A stretch of DNA of 64,000 nt from Apostichopus japonicus (GCF_037975245.1 NC_092561.1:21152826-21216825), one strand, 5' to 3'; positions 49,471-62,925 are shown, counted from the first letter of the stretch. Notes: a model not told the origin generated them from the letters alone. Translations and numbers: made by a program.

Positions 49471-51962
49471 CAAATCCTGCTGGTTACCAAATCTGAACCT
49501 TGCTCTGTCAGTTGACGAACTCAGATGGTCCACTGGCCACTGTCAACTGCCATGTTCTTTGGTTGCACCTCTGTGTGCTGGTAAGGTCTGTGGTTATATA
49601 TATACTGACATTTACTGTTTCAGTGAGGTTCTGTTGTTTCCAGTAGATACACAAATGGTCATTTCTGCCATAACATTCTTTGTGTGTTATCTTTTGCTAA
49701 TTTCTGCTTGATACTGCAATGTTTTGTATTATTTGTTCAATTTACCCTTGCCATGCATGAAGCATTGATTTGTAAGATTTTACAGATTGAGAGATATGAA
49801 AGTATAAATAAACTTGAATATGATGATTTTCAAAAAAAAAATATATATTAACGGTTAGTTTCGTTCTTTATTTAAATAATTGAAGTATTAGTATTTAGAT
49901 TTGTCCAAAGGAGTTTTATGTGAAAAAGCTAAGTTTTCATTCTCAGAAAGTAGTGCCCCTCATTGATGATACAGTAACCTTTGATCGTACCTCATGAATG
50001 AAACATTTACCTGAGAGCCCTTCATAGAAGTTGCAATGAATACCTTGTGGAGGAAATGGTTAGCAAGATCTGGTTTTGTGTTCAAGTACAATGCTGTGAT
50101 TTGCTAGTCTATATAAGCTTAATTTTACCTTGATGTCTGCCTGCTTTCATTGGCTAGATAAATCTAATAAACCCTCAATTTCCTTTGAATTGTGGGTAAA
50201 CAGCAACTCCTTGTATGTGAAAGGAAGTGGAGAGGGTAGGGGCTATTATGAACTTTGATAACGTTGATCTATATCATGTGGTGACCAAGACACCCAACCA
50301 CACTAGGGCCACTATCAGTAGTGATGTCAATATATGTAGGCTGCCACTGTTAAAAACATTGGTTTGTCTCCAACCAAACTACTACCCCGACCCCCCCCTC
50401 CCAACCACCCACACCACACTCAATCATGTCCAGGTCCCTTTCACAAAGACTACTAACTGTTAATGATCTTCAAAAGGCAAAAAGATTAACAGTATACTGT
50501 ACGTATATTGTTAAATTAAACAGGTCCTCAGCTGTAGTTGGAAATGAGAATCATCAGCTATTAAAATAAGTCATTGTTTGCCCCAATATATGATCTCATG
50601 AGTGCTAACTTGTGTACACGAAAACAAAATAAACAACTAGATTAATAAAAACAATCCATCAAGTTTCTTGTGTCAGTGCAGATTCAAAACTTAATCGGAA
50701 TGCGAAGTAAGTATTTGAATGAATGAATAATTAAGAAATAAAAATTCCTGTGCCACCAGTTATTGCTGCCATCTATCATGTTCTGTGGTAAATACAGACG
50801 ATACATGCATTGCACAACATCATTCAGTGTTAACTTATCTTGATTTATTTGGTGCCTAGGAATATTGTTTGGCGCCTTCAGGTACCAGCGCTGTATGCAT
50901 TTTATGGGACTGAAGATGTGTTTGAGCGCCCTTTCTGTTAAATACTCAATAAGATAAAAACACTGTGCGCGCTCTTTGTATTGTATTCCACATACCGAGG
51001 GTGATTCGATTACAATGTAGGTAAGAGAAAGTTGCAAGTTTTGCGCGGACGAACAGACACTTTTATTTGCATTGAACTGAAGTGGAAGTTAAAATACTGA
51101 GTTAACAAACCTTAACGAGGGTGGTTAAACCAAATTGATATCTTGTCACTCTTGTGACTCGGAGTTTTAAGCGGTTGTAAAAATTCCCATACCCCTCGCT
51201 CAACACTGCTGAAGGCATATACCATAGAAGTTCCCGCGCGCGCGTTAATGTTACAATTCACGCGAAGCACATCGCAGTGATCCGGGTACAAATATATATA
51301 TACTCCTGTGGATTCGAGTAAGTGTAATGCACTATTTCCCCGGCATGGCCACACTGAATCGACAGTACAGAAAGTAAGAGATTAGTACGGAAGCGTAGAA
51401 GGGATATGTGAATTGACCATTTGATGAGATATACAACAACTCGTCAGTATGTATGTATGTTTCTATATTACATCCTCCTGCAAGCAGGAACTCGCGATAA
51501 GAATGATAAGATGATAAGTTAAGTATGATAAGAAGTTGAAAATTGGCGTTATGATGACATATTCTAAATCGTCAAAATGTCGAAAATCTGAAAAATTACT
51601 TTTGTCGAGATGCATCTGCTAGTCATGATGACAAAAATCAAATATTTGACAGTTTTTGGCGAGATGCATCAACTCTTCAAATTGTCAAAAACGCGATATT
51701 ACCGACTTGCAATATGCTTAATCTGGAATTATATAATGTCGTCAAAACGTCGATCCTTAGATATTCTGCATTTTAATGAATTAATTTAGGTCGACGAAAA
51801 GTCAATTATCAAATACTCATTTGTCATGTTTATACTAAGGCTTCCGTAGATTAGAGATATAAATCATCATGAATTGCAGATGCTAGCTTTCGCGCGGCTA
51901 CACTAAATAAACACATGTGTTTGCAAACGCTGGTCCTAGGTACGGGTACAGTGCCATTATAG

Positions 51963-51970
51963 TATAAATA
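51963..51970 (+). promoter_or_regulatory. TATA-like sequence upstream of the duplicated ALDH8A1 exon 1
   Basis: TATAAATA lies 31 bp before the ATG at 51994 and 64 bp before the ATG at 52027. The matching site in copy 1 (31185 onward) reads TATAATTA and sits right after the 404-bp MITE. Whether either acts as a core promoter is unknown. Confidence 0.25.
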
Positions 51971-51993
51971 CACATTAATACTGGTAGGTGTTT

Positions 51994-52190
51994 ATGGAGG
52001 TCGTAGCAGCAAAGAAAAGGAAAACAATGGCACTGGAGGTACAAAATTTTATCGGTGGGGAGTTCATCCCTGCTAAAACTCACTTAGATAGTTTCAACCC
52101 AGCTACTGGTGAAGTTTGGGCGAAAATTCCGGACAGTGGAAAGGAAGAAATTGACTTAGCAGTGAAGTCGGCGAAACAGGCATTTCCCAG
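51994..52190 (+). CDS. ALDH8A1: Duplicated ALDH8A1 first exon (partial second gene or orphan exon)
   Basis: The 197-nt coding exon matches 31206-31402 with four T/C transitions: three silent and one replacing Val43 by Ala (VWVKIP to VWAKIP). Both ATGs and the donor (CCCAG then GTAGGC) are kept, and the frame is open. It encodes the N-terminal part of the NAD-binding domain only. Its exons 2-8 are not in the remaining 11.8 kb of the window. Copy 1 has its exon 2 about 1.25 kb past the point where homology reaches the MITE at 63820, so a matching exon 2 would lie just outside. It may begin a second ALDH8A1 gene, or be an exon orphaned by a partial duplication. Confidence 0.8.
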
Positions 52191-52649
52191 GTAGGCCTAA
52201 GCGTTACTGATGATTAAGTGTAAATGGTATGACTATTGGTAGCTCACACTACGCCACAGCTAGTGATCAGAAGGTAAAGCCAGGCACCTAAGTATTTGTA
52301 TTGAATATGTTTTGTGACAATACTACTAGACAATACAATACACATGGGCCATTGAAGTTCTGGTTTCTAATACACACTAACACAGTGAGTTGAACAGGTT
52401 GGTAAATGGTAGTACTTAGCCTAGGCCTAGCTAGTTTTTTTTTCAATATCAACTGTCATTGTCAAGTAATGAAGTATCATTCACTCAGGCATAGGCTAGG
52501 TCTTGATAGATAAAGGCAATATGCCTAGGCTCATTTACCCAGACACCTGTTAAGTAGGCAGTACATTGTTGCTTATTCAAGTCAGAAAGAGCCATGGTTG
52601 GGGATATCGCTGCCACTAGACATGCATGTATAGGCTAGAACTAGAGCCA

Positions 52650-53890
52650 GCACCTCATAAAAGAACTTAAGAAGCCAAACGCATCTTCTACACGAACAGA
52701 TTTGAATCATCTTCACGGTCAGCTGCTGAATTATTCAAAAATTTTAGCCTTACCAAATACCAGTTCACCAATTGACAATAACATGCTAACAAATTTTGAA
52801 AGTTCCGTACTGGTCTATGGATTGAGTTGACCAGCCATCTGCTACAACCTCACAATGCCACACGAGTTGCACTAACATGACTAGCCTTGGCTCATTTGAT
52901 TTGCACCTAGGCCTACATCGGTAAAAGAACTTGAATCAGTTCTGAAAGTTTCGAAACTAAAAATATCCAAAGTAGATCCTCCTACCATCAGTTTTTCTTC
53001 AAAGATGTGTGCCCATGTTGCTGCTGTTATGTTAATAATGTATTTAATTATTTCATGCTGTGTGGCATTTTTCCATTTAGGCCTAGTATGAAACATGCAG
53101 TCATAAGGCCATTGCTTAAAAAGAGTAATCTTGACCAAAATGTATTAAGCAATTACAGGCTAGTTTCTAATCTTACTAGGCCTAGTTTTGTTTCTAAATT
53201 TGAGAAAGTCATCTCAAGATACATGATCATTTATTTGAGATTAAGGTTTATCTCTTGTATCAATATGCCTATTTATTATAGCCTGGCCTAGGCTAGGTCT
53301 GGACACAGTGTGGAAACTGCCATGGTGGCTATTTCCAAATAAGCTAGTAATGTCACTTGGCACGATTAAAGCTGTGATTTTATTACTATTAGACCTAAGT
53401 GCTGCTTTTGATACAATAGATCATAGCATACTCTTGACACGTTTCAAAAGTTTGTATGATTTTTCTAATACGGCCTTAGGTTTACTGAAGTTTTATCTTG
53501 TTGATAGGCACTTCGTAGTTCAAATATTCAATGACAACAATCCTCTGATAATCTACTTAGTTTTGGTGTGCCTCAGGAAAGTGTCTTAGGCCCATTATTA
53601 TTCACTATTTATACTAAGCCACTGAGTGATATTCTACTTAATAAATCAAATCTTTCTTTCCATATATATGTACGCGGATGATACGCAAATGTTGACTGAG
53701 GTTAATTTAATTGACCCATCTGACATCCAAACTAAGATTGGCTTAATTTAAGACACATTTATTGAAATTCAGAATTGGATGGTACTAAACAACTCAAGTT
53801 TAATGCTGACAAAACTGAATTCGAGTTGTTAGTATCAAAATCACAACAAAAACAGGTGCCTAACATAAAATATATAAAACCTTTGCAGGA
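52650..53890 (+). mobile_element. CR1/L2-like LINE fragment (copy 2)
   Basis: Same fragment as 31840-33265, with broken frames reading [33 protein letters not shown] and YADDTQM followed by VNLIDPSDIQTK and NADKTEFELLVSK. It lacks the extra segment seen in copy 1 after YADD and retains more of the downstream RT region. Stops and frameshifts are shared with copy 1, so the element was already dead before the duplication. Confidence 0.8.
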
Positions 53891-54114
53891 TGATTGTTAA
53901 TCCATGCACTCCTGCACAAAATTTTTGATACAAATTTAACCCTAAGAAACATATCTCTATATCGACTTCTGCCATTATAATTGGTCTTCCAAAAACCTAT
54001 ACAAATCGTCTGAAAATGTTTAAAACTGGGCTGCAAAAGTGCTGTTTGAGCAATCAAAATGCGCCCACGTTAACCCTCTTCTTAGATCGTTGCATTGCTC
54101 GAAACATCCTAGAT

Positions 54115-54516
54115 CAGGGTTGTCCAACCTACGGCCCGCGGGCCCCAGTCTGGCCCGCCGCAGGGTTGCGTCCGGCCCGCCAGAGATGTTCTACGGTGCA
54201 AAATTTTAGTGAGCAGATTTATTGATAACGAAGCTATATAACCAATCATTCGAACCTTCTGGGTCCAAAAAACTGCATACAGGTCAGTTTGTGTGACACT
54301 CTCTCAGCGGACGGGGGGGGGGGGGGCGGCTGAACTTTATTCATCTGTTTTATCAGGAAGGAAAATAATTCAGTGCGCTCCGCACGCAGTGCTCACATTT
54401 TGTTGCCTTGGACTTCGGGCAATAAATCGAAAAATCGAGCGTAGGGTTCATGCGGCCCCCTCCTTCATCATAATCATTCCATGTGGTCCTCCTCTGCAAA
54501 AGGTTGGACAATCCTG
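54115..54516. mobile_element. Non-autonomous hAT element, 402 bp
   Basis: The ends CAGGGTTGTCCAACCTACGG and AAAAGGTTGGACAATCCTG are inverted copies. A perfect 8-bp duplication, TCCTAGAT, flanks it at 54107-54114 and 54517-54524. GC-rich GGCCCGCGGGCC-type sequence sits next to the left end. The long open frame beginning inside it is incidental. Confidence 0.93.
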
Positions 54517-54832
54517 TCCTAGATGCAATGGGGTGGGAGGCTGGGTCTCCTTGTTATTGTGTTCGGGCTACCAAACCTGCCAACCTTCTTTGATGCGCTG
54601 TAAAGTATTTCAATTGTCTGTACTTAGCCCTGTATTGCATATTAGTGCACACAGCAGAATTAACATTGAACATACCCGGTACACCTGCCCACATGTCTTG
54701 CACTCGCAAAATTTATTGGCAAGAATCCAAGAGACATTTTACACAATCAAAGTCAAGTTGTAAACATCACATATTCAGTCCTTCAAACACTACAATGTGG
54801 TTATCCACATTTACCTTGATTTTTGTAGTAAC

Positions 54833-54895
54833 TGAGAAAATTGAAGAAAAGTGTTCCTTTTTCTGAGAAAATTGAAGAAAAGTGTTCCTTTGATC
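54833..54895 (+). repeat. Two-copy 31-bp direct repeat
   Basis: CTGAGAAAATTGAAGAAAAG TGTTCCTTT occurs twice in immediate succession. Confidence 0.9.
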
Positions 54896-54921
54896 TGGTA
54901 AATACAAGGGTAGTTATAATT

Positions 54922-57900
54922 GGTTCCTTGCTTTAGCAAAAGGAACCTATGCAGTCAGGTTGGCGTGTGTGTGTGTGTATGTATGTATGTATGTATGTAT
55001 GTATGTATGTGTGTGTGTGTGTGTGTCTGTGACACTTGCTTGGGTACGCTCTATCTCAATAAGGGAATGTTGGATTGAGGCCAAACTTGGACTATAGATC
55101 CGCCATATGGAGAAGGTGTGCCCTATTGTTTTTGGTGCCCACAAAGGTCACCAAATGTCAGTTATGGTCCAAAAACCGAAAATATTAAAACTGCAATAAC
55201 TCCCAGTGCCAATGTGCGACAAGATTGATATTTTGGGACAAGTTGTGAACTGGTTAGGGGGGCATTTTCAAACTTAACGGTCATGTGATCCGAGGTCACC
55301 AAAGGTCAATTAATGATAAAAAACTAGTATTTTTGCAATAACTTGAGAACGAAATGTCCGTTAGGGTTGGGAGTTGCCTCAATGTAATCCAATTGTCGAC
55401 CTGCATCTGGGTGACCCTTGACCTCAATTTGACCTCTGGTGACCTTTTCGTGTTTTTGGGATTTTTACAGTTTCGATGCTATTTTCAAATGTCAAAGGTA
55501 CCTTCTGATCATAAATGTCAATAGGTTGACCCCGTGTGACCTTTATGTGCGAAGTTATATGGGGTCAAAGTTTTTCGGTCGGAGTTAGGATGGTTGTACA
55601 GACTTTTCGTTTTGTTTTTTGGAATCAGGAGATTAAACTACATCTGAAACCAAGGTCAAAAGGTCAAAGGTCACATTAGAAAAAATGTGCTTATTTTGGG
55701 AGGAAACGAGCAAAAAAGAAAATGTTTGGTTTCGATGCTAGATTTGGATATCAAAGGTACCTTCCGATCAAAAATGTCAATTGGTTGACACCCGTGTGAC
55801 CTTCGTGTGCGAAGTTATATGAGGTCAAAGTTAATTTTCACACATTTAATGCAACAACTCCCAGTTCCAAGGTGTGACATGGTTGATATTTTTGGACAAG
55901 TTGCAAATGGTATAGGGGAATATTTTCAAACTTACCGGTCATGTGATCCGAGGTCACCAAAGGTCAATTAATGTCAAAAAACTAGTATTTTGGGAGTAGA
56001 AAATGGGCAAAGAAAAAAATGTTTGAATTTTCATAGTTTGATGCTCTAATTTAGGTCTCATCAATCAAAAATGTCAATTGGTTGACCCAAGGTGACCTTT
56101 GTATGTTAAGTTATATGAGGTCAAAGTTAATTTTCAGACATTTAGTGTAATAACTCCCAGTGCCAAGGTGTTACACAGTTGATATTTTGAGACAAGTTGC
56201 AAATGGTATAGGGGAATATTTTCAAACTTAACGGTCATGTGATCCGAGGTCACCAAAGGTCAATTAATGATAAAAAACTAGTATTTTTTGCGATAACTTG
56301 AGAACAAATTGTCCGTTAGGGTTGGGAGTAGCTTCAATGTAATCCAATTGTCAACCCGCATCTGGGTGACCCTTGACCTCAATTTGACCTCTGGTGACCT
56401 TTTTAGTGTTTTGTGGATTTTTACAGTTTCGATGCTATTTTCAGATGTTAAAGGTACCTTCTGATCATAAATGTCAATGGGTTGACCCCCGTGTGACCTT
56501 CGTGTGCGAAGTTATATGAGGTCAAAGTTAATTTTCAGACATTTAATGCAATAACTCCCAGTTCCAAGGTGTGACAAGGTTGATATTTTTGGAGTAGTTG
56601 CAAATGGTATAGGGGGATATTTTCAAACTTAACAGTTATGTGATACAAGGTCACCAAAGGTCAATTAATGATAAAAAACTAGTATTTTTGCGATAACTTG
56701 AGAACAAATTGTCCGTTAGAGTTGGGAGTTGCTTCAATGAAGTCCAATTGTCGACCCGCATCTGGGGGACCCTTGACCTCAATTTGACCTCTGGTGACCT
56801 TTTCGCGTTTTGTGGATTTTTTACAGTTTCGATGCTATTTTCAGATGTCAAAGGTACCTTCTGATCATAAATGTCAATAGGTTGACCCTTGTGTGACCTT
56901 CGTGTGCGAAGTTATATGAGGTCAAATTTAATTTTCACACATTTAATGCAATAACTCCCAGTGCCAAGGTGTGACAAGGTTGATATTTTTGGAGTAGTTG
57001 CAAATGGTATAGGGGAATATTTTCAAACTTAACGGTCATGTGATACAAGGTCACCAAAGGTCAGCTTAATGATAAAAAACTAGCATTTTTGCGACAACTT
57101 AAGAACAAATTGTCCGTTAGGGTTGGGAGTTGCTCCAATGTAATCCAATTGTCGACCCGCATCTGGGTGACCCTTGACCTCAATTTGACCTCTGGTGACC
57201 TTTTCGTGTTTTGTGGATTTTTACAGTTTCGATGCTATATTCAGATGTTAAAGGTACCTTCTGATCATAAATGTCAATGGGTTGACCCCCATTTGACCTT
57301 CGTGTGCGAAGTTATTTGAGGTCAAAGTTAATTTTCACACATTTAATGCAATAACTCCCAGTGCCAAGGTGTGACAAGGTTGATTTTTTTGGACAAGTTG
57401 CAAATGGTATAGGGGAATATTTTCAAACTTAACGGTCATGTGATCCAAGGTCACCAAAGGTCAGCTTATGTTAAAAAAGTAGTATTATGGGGGGAGAAAA
57501 TGGGCAAAGAAAAAATGTTTGAATTTTTACAGTCATGCTCTATTTAGGTCTCACCGATCAAAAATGTCAATTGGTTGACCTCCGGGTGACCTTTGTGTGT
57601 GAAGTTACATACAAGTTCAAAAGTTAATTTTTTGACATTTAATGCAATTAAATCTCATTGCCAAGGTGTGACATGGTTGATATTTTGGGACAAGTTGTGA
57701 ATGGGGTGGTGGAACATTTTGAAACTTCAAGGTCATGTCATCTGAGGTCACCATTGTTATCATATCTGTTGACACGCTTGTAGGTCTCTTATATTTCTTA
57801 CATTTTCGACGCCATATTTAGATCTCAAAAGTGCCTTTTGATATAAAATCCGATCACATTTTGTGATCACAAAAGTGTTGGCTATAGTGTTGGTTACTTT

Positions 57901-57988
57901 ATGGGAACATGTAGGACAATTGGACTATTTCAGCCCAATCTTGCTTGATAATATTATGTGTATTGTCATATACCCCAAGCAAGGAACC
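54922..57988. mobile_element. GGTCA-rich element with 12-bp inverted ends, ~3.07 kb
   Basis: GGTTCCTTGCTT at 54922 and its exact complement AAGCAAGGAACC ending at 57988 bound a region unlike its surroundings. A second short hairpin (GGTTCCTT with AAGGAACC) lies in the left end. A (GTAT/GT)n tract sits at 54964-55026. The body is a diverged tandem of units near 400 bp with many GGTCA/TGACC half sites. No target-site duplication and no coding frame were found, so the boundaries are tentative. Confidence 0.6.
55279..57700 (+). repeat. Tandem ~400-bp units rich in GGTCA/TGACC
   Basis: The landmark GGTCATGTGATCCGAGGTCA followed by CCAAAGGTCA recurs near 55279, 55937, 56233, 56633, 57034 and 57434; the last four are about 400 bp apart. 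Each unit also has CTTGACCTCAATTTGACCTC or its relatives. Near 55651 the sequence AGGTCAAAAGGTCAAAGGTC contains direct repeats of the nuclear-receptor half site. Confidence 0.88.
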
Positions 57989-58777
57989 ACAGTGCCCTTG
58001 GGCTCTTGTTTTTATTTAGGATACGCTTATTCGTTTTCTACGTGAAATCAGTTTTATTCATCTCACGATGCCCTCTTTTAACATTTCTGCGATCAAGTTA
58101 GTGGCTGAATTCAATTACAATTTTTATAAGACTGACAGCCTAAGTGTTGAACCTTGTTGGTCAAACAGTAAGGAATCACACAACAGAAGTTACTGGAAAG
58201 ATAGGGTAGTGTTTTTCCAAATAAATTTCTGGGATGTTGGTAGTCACCATAAGATACATACAGCAGAGAGTTACATTGCTGTAATTTTGTATGACAAGGG
58301 CAGTTGAAAGACGGGCAGGGCACGGTGAAAGTCGGTTGAAAGAGGAGTTGGGTGGGCCGCCCCTTATTACATTTATGGCAGTTGCCAGTAAATTAATTTT
58401 GGCTAGCTTGGATATGATATTCACATTTTTTGCCTCTGAAGCAATTTCAAGAAATATTAAGTCTGTTGCCAAAAAAAAAAAATTGGCAAGTGATTCAATG
58501 GACATTTATTCAAGACTGAAACTAAATGATACAATCTTTTCTTTTTGTGTGTTTCCCAAACCAAGTCATTTAACTGATGAGTATAACAAGTTCACATAAC
58601 CTACATTGACTGGTGCAACAGCTGTCATTATCTAGTGTAAATCTGTCAACATTCCCATTATTGTAGGATCAGGAATGCTTGGCCTTCTTACTTTTTCTCT
58701 GTATTGGACATAGACTTATAGACTCTGGGGATTTCTATTTTTGAGAATTGTTTTTTTTTAAGTTTATCATTATTTAA
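57989..58777. other. Copy-2-specific sequence, no gene recognised
   Basis: AT-rich sequence between two transposable elements. Overlapping short frames on both strands (58068-58599) show no recognisable family. Confidence 0.45.
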
Positions 58778-59383
58778 AGCAGCATTTTGCGTCATTTTCT
58801 ATGATTTTTCTCAACCTCACTGATTCCACTTTGCCATAACGACATACATAACTAGCTAATCTATTTATATTTTACTTCAAATGGTGGCATAAAAGTCGAA
58901 AAATTTGCAACTTTCAACTTTGTTGTTCTCCAAGATATTTTCCGTTGGGAACCCAATAAACCTCGCCCATAATATGAATATTTAAACACTACGAACGTCA
59001 TTGACAGATACGTAATATAACACCACGCTTGATTTGTGTACAGTCTATATGGCAGTTGTACCAGGGAGTTGCATAACAACTCCCTGGTACAACCAACGCG
59101 AAGTCTTGAATCTATTTTTAGCAACGGCTCATAACTAAACCTGCATCTCTGATTGGTTGAATTCAAACTAGTGGGTTTGGCGGAATTGTATGCGATTAAT
59201 TTTAACTGTGAAATTTGTCGAGGACACTCTTCTCATTTATCGACATAAATCGTTAATTACTCGCTAAACTTGGGGTGAAACTTGGATGGTATCTTAGATT
59301 GCTGTTTTATGATTGATACATGTAAAAAAATCGATGCACATGTTAAAAAAGTGGAAAAAAGCGACCCAACGCAAAATGCTGCT
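58778..59383 (-). mobile_element. TTAA-flanked element, 606 bp, second member (inverted)
   Basis: The ends AGCAGCATTTTGCG and GCAAAATGCTGCT are inverted copies, flanked by TTAA at 58774-58777 and 59384-59387. Its minus strand matches the 41440-42243 element, but without the internal duplication. A shared open frame (LGSQRKISWRTTKLKV) appears in both members; it is short and probably non-coding. Confidence 0.88.
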
Positions 59384-60173
59384 TTAAGGTTGCTTAGATG
59401 GTGGAACATCCTGTATAGGTTCATGGAATATGTTGGTATAGTAAAGTGACAAGACACCTGTCATTAATAATAAACCTGGGAAGAGCAGGTTTTTCGTCAT
59501 CTTTTTAATAATGTAGCAAAACTTTCAAACCAATGAAATCTATTTCCCCAGTCTAATACTGACTCAGCTATTATTGGCCAATCACATGCCCTGGGTGCAA
59601 GTCTGGTTTTAGGGGAATGTTGAACAAAATGGAGAATCTGCTAATCTGGTATAGAGTGAATGTATGTTAAACCAGAGTTTGAGAGAGTGCCTTCTATATA
59701 ATTGCAAATGGAAGTGTTATGGGAACTTGAGACTGACAGTTTGTCAGTTTTGTGGATTTACAGTACTACTGTAGTTACTAGTTTTCGTTTTACAGTTAAA
59801 CTGGCATACTAGAGCACTGGCTGGACAGCTTGGTTAATTTTACAGTCAAGCTGGTATATGTCTAGACTCTTGGGACAGTGTATCCTACTCAAGCTTTACT
59901 AGTAACTTTTGTATTCCAAACCTGGAACTCATTTTCTTGGATTGGAGAAGCTCCCTGCAGCCTAATACATGTTGGATCATTTGTACGCTGTTCTGTATTG
60001 GTCGCCCCATATTACTTAATATTCATTAGCCTGGCCAGTGATATTGCCTCTCTTGAAGGTGTCTGGTCTCAAGCAAGATGACTACCTGATGCTAGTAGAG
60101 CTCTGAGATTGAATATATTGTATCACTCTACTTAGGTGTTCAAACTTGCAAAAGTGGATCCGCTGATAATTGC

Positions 60174-60225
60174 AAAAGTAAGTTGGCCTGACGTTTCGAT
60201 CCTAGCAGGGTATTCTTCAGAGATA
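60174..60225 (-). repeat. Dispersed repeat with hairpin motif, diverged copy
   Basis: On the minus strand it reads CTCTGAAGAATACCCTGCTA then GGATCGAAACGTCAGGCCAA. The left half of the stem is mutated (ATACCCT instead of GATCCT), while GAAACGTCAGG is intact. Confidence 0.8.
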
Positions 60226-60626
60226 AAATTGCAAACTTTAATTCTACAGTAGCTGTTGCAGTAACTTTGAATATTCATGTTGTGGGCATCACCATTTGAT
60301 GTTGCATCTTGTTCCAGTGATCACATAAGTACACCCTTAAAATTATATGTTATATGTATGTCAACTGGCCATTGACAAGATAAAATTTGTGTTATATATG
60401 TTAAACATCTGGAAATACAATTTCATGTCTTGATACATACAGTAGTTGTAATGTAGTTAGAATCTCAACTCAGTCTGGGCATTTGACTTTAATGTTTCCA
60501 CAACAATCTATATTTTTGTTCAAATAATAGTTTTGGAGTTTCTGGCGCATCATTGGTTGAAGTTTGTAGAATCTACAAACTTGTTAATAAATCTGGCGAA
60601 TTTGATTCAACTCATAATATTGAACA

Positions 60627-60735
60627 GTTAGCAAACTGCTTATCCACTAGAGAGTCTGTGTAAGAGAGAATGTGTAGGAGAAAGTAAGTTAGCCTGACGT
60701 TTCGATCCTAGCAGGATCTTCTTCAAAGGCTAAAT
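60627..60735 (-). repeat. Dispersed repeat with hairpin motif, second full copy
   Basis: Matches 18623-18718 over its whole length (GTTAGCAAACTGCTTATCCA through GATCCTAGCAGGATCTTC) with about ten differences. The minus strand reads TTTGAAGAAGATCCTGCTAG then GATCGAAACGTCAGGC. Confidence 0.88.
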
Positions 60736-62590
60736 AATATTTAACGACAGATAACTCAATAAAAGTAATGAAAAATAAGCTAAAAAGGTGAAAGTTTAAA
60801 TTTGGCAAATACGTACTGAGACTTTTAGCTGAAAAGTCCAGTTTTGGCTATTTGATCTGCCAGCTAGCAGTGTGAGAACTTTTACATCCCCTTTCTTCCA
60901 GTTAATTTGAAAAACACTTTACATTAAAGTTAATTTATTAATTATGCTTATAAGGTAGATTCCAAAAACCAGTAGCCTGTACATCACGATTTCCGGTATG
61001 TTGTGTTAGGTTTTAATCGGGATATACAATTTTTTTAAAGATATTCTGTTAAGTTCTAATTAATGTCATTGCTCAACAAACCCCTCCCCTTCCCCCCCCC
61101 CAATAAAAAATAAAACAAAAAATGTTTGAAATAATGATTAAACATATTATATCTAGGACTTGTCCAAAAAAGTGACGTACAGTAATAAATTGCAACAAAT
61201 ACTATTAAATTGACATGTGCTTCAATGGTGATTGTTGGTGAAACATATTCCTTTTCTGGTTAATTTTACTTTCATGCATTAAAATGACACTTATGCACTG
61301 TGATTCTGTTGAAATTGATTTTGTGTATGGACTGTAATGCATTGATCTGATACTGAAAGTGTTTACATATCCTGACGATTAGGCAAAGGTAAACATAAGA
61401 TATAAACTATTCACTGATTACCAACAGATTGAAGAAGCCAAAGTTGAACATCATAAAGATAAATAAACCATCCACTGTTTACCCAATAGATATGGATAAA
61501 CTATCCAGAAACCAAATTGTAAGTCACAATAACATTGTCTGTAGCGAGATAATCCCTTGATGGGGCTTGCCTTACTGCCTGTGTAAAATTAAGCTGTTTA
61601 ATAAACTTTGCTTTCTTTATTTTCAATATTCAAAGGAAAACTAAGTCTTTGTTGCATATATACAGCTTTCTGAATTCTGAATTATCAATTTCTTGAATAA
61701 TAGCTGAAACTAGGTGTGAATGCTGATACATACACACGTACAGTACACAGTCCCAATTCTTCCACTCAATCTCTCAGGTCTCCATAAGTTTGCAGTAACT
61801 TCAATCAGCCACACCCTTCATTTTCCCAACAGCCAGCACAACAACACAAGGCCAATTACACAAAGTGAAAGAGAACTCACTTTTTCTCACACAATATCAT
61901 ATAAGTAGTCAGCATGTAGCATACACTGTAGAAAACACACACACACACATCTCTAACCCCTCTTGACCCCATCTCCCCTGATCTCTCCTTCATCCTGCCT
62001 GACCTCTCTAAGCACCAACTTTGGTCTCTTACTGGCTCATGCCCAAGAATTCCATCTCCATAGCAACAATATTTACAATAGGTATAGTTAAAGAGGTAAA
62101 TATATAGAAATATAAAGTTGAGACAAGATTGTTCATGGTTACAGAATATAGAAATATAAAGTTGAGATATATAGATTGTTCATGGTTATAGAAATAGTGT
62201 TTAAGTTTGTTTTCAAGTTACAAGGCACTAGTACACCCATTTATGAATATAAAACCACATCTTGTGTAAGTTAGGTCACATGTCCAATGCATTACATGTC
62301 CCATGCATCACATGTCTCTGTGTTTACAAGCTAGCAAGACATTGCAGATGACAAAGTTAGCACTTAAGTTTTAGGGAAAATAAGTACAGTACATGTATAA
62401 AGTGTTTTGTCAATTTCAAAGTATTTGATAATTAATTTAAATGCACACTCAATGGGCCTCTATCTTCATAGTCCTTAATCCTTCCCCCCTTTTAGCTCCA
62501 ATTGTTCCATGGTAACTCTCATGGTTTATCTTCACAGTCCTTAATCCTTTCAGACCTTGTAACTTTTAAGGTACAGTGTATTAAGGTATT

Positions 62591-62925
62591 TACTTCGCTC
62601 CTCGCTTACCTGTCTCCCCACAACCTTAGCACACCCATTCTACCGCGCCTAGAATGTCCTGGTAACCTTTTAACACTGTGCACCCTCTGTGACCCGGCTT
62701 CACGGGTCACCGCCCTTCCTTCTCATTCTAGAGAGGTTTTTAGGGCTGTTTTTCTGGAGCGGCGTTCACTCCGTTTTTCCTGCGCAGAACACTAGTGCTG
62801 GTAGCAGTTCCGCGAATTGTTTACCGTAGTTACGCTAGTTCCCGCCTTTTTTGGCTACACACGCTATTGCGTTAGTTCGTTTCCCTATCCCTGTTGTAAA
62901 GTTTTGGAATATCTGCTTTGTAAAA
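62591..62925 (+). other. Copy-2-specific insertion, unclassified
   Basis: Copy 1 runs directly from AAGGTATCTGTTATG to GCAGGGAATTATT near 35285-35320; copy 2 has about 330 bp of more GC-rich sequence in between. It contains no recognised termini. A short frame (to 62795) resembles no family that I know. Confidence 0.5.

Larger units (their letters stand above)
59388..61030. other. Copy-2-specific sequence with dispersed repeats, no gene recognised
   Basis: Apart from the two hairpin-motif repeats listed separately, no coding exon or bounded element was seen here. It ends where homology to copy 1 resumes (AAGATATTCTGTTAAGTTC at about 61038). Confidence 0.45.

Noticed and set aside
52881-53138. 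Minus-strand 85-codon frame (also at 32089-32319)
   Set aside because: Antisense shadow of the CR1/L2-like LINE fragment.
54293-54763. 156-codon open frame
   Set aside because: Starts inside a 402-bp hAT element, crosses its boundary and target duplication, and matches no family.
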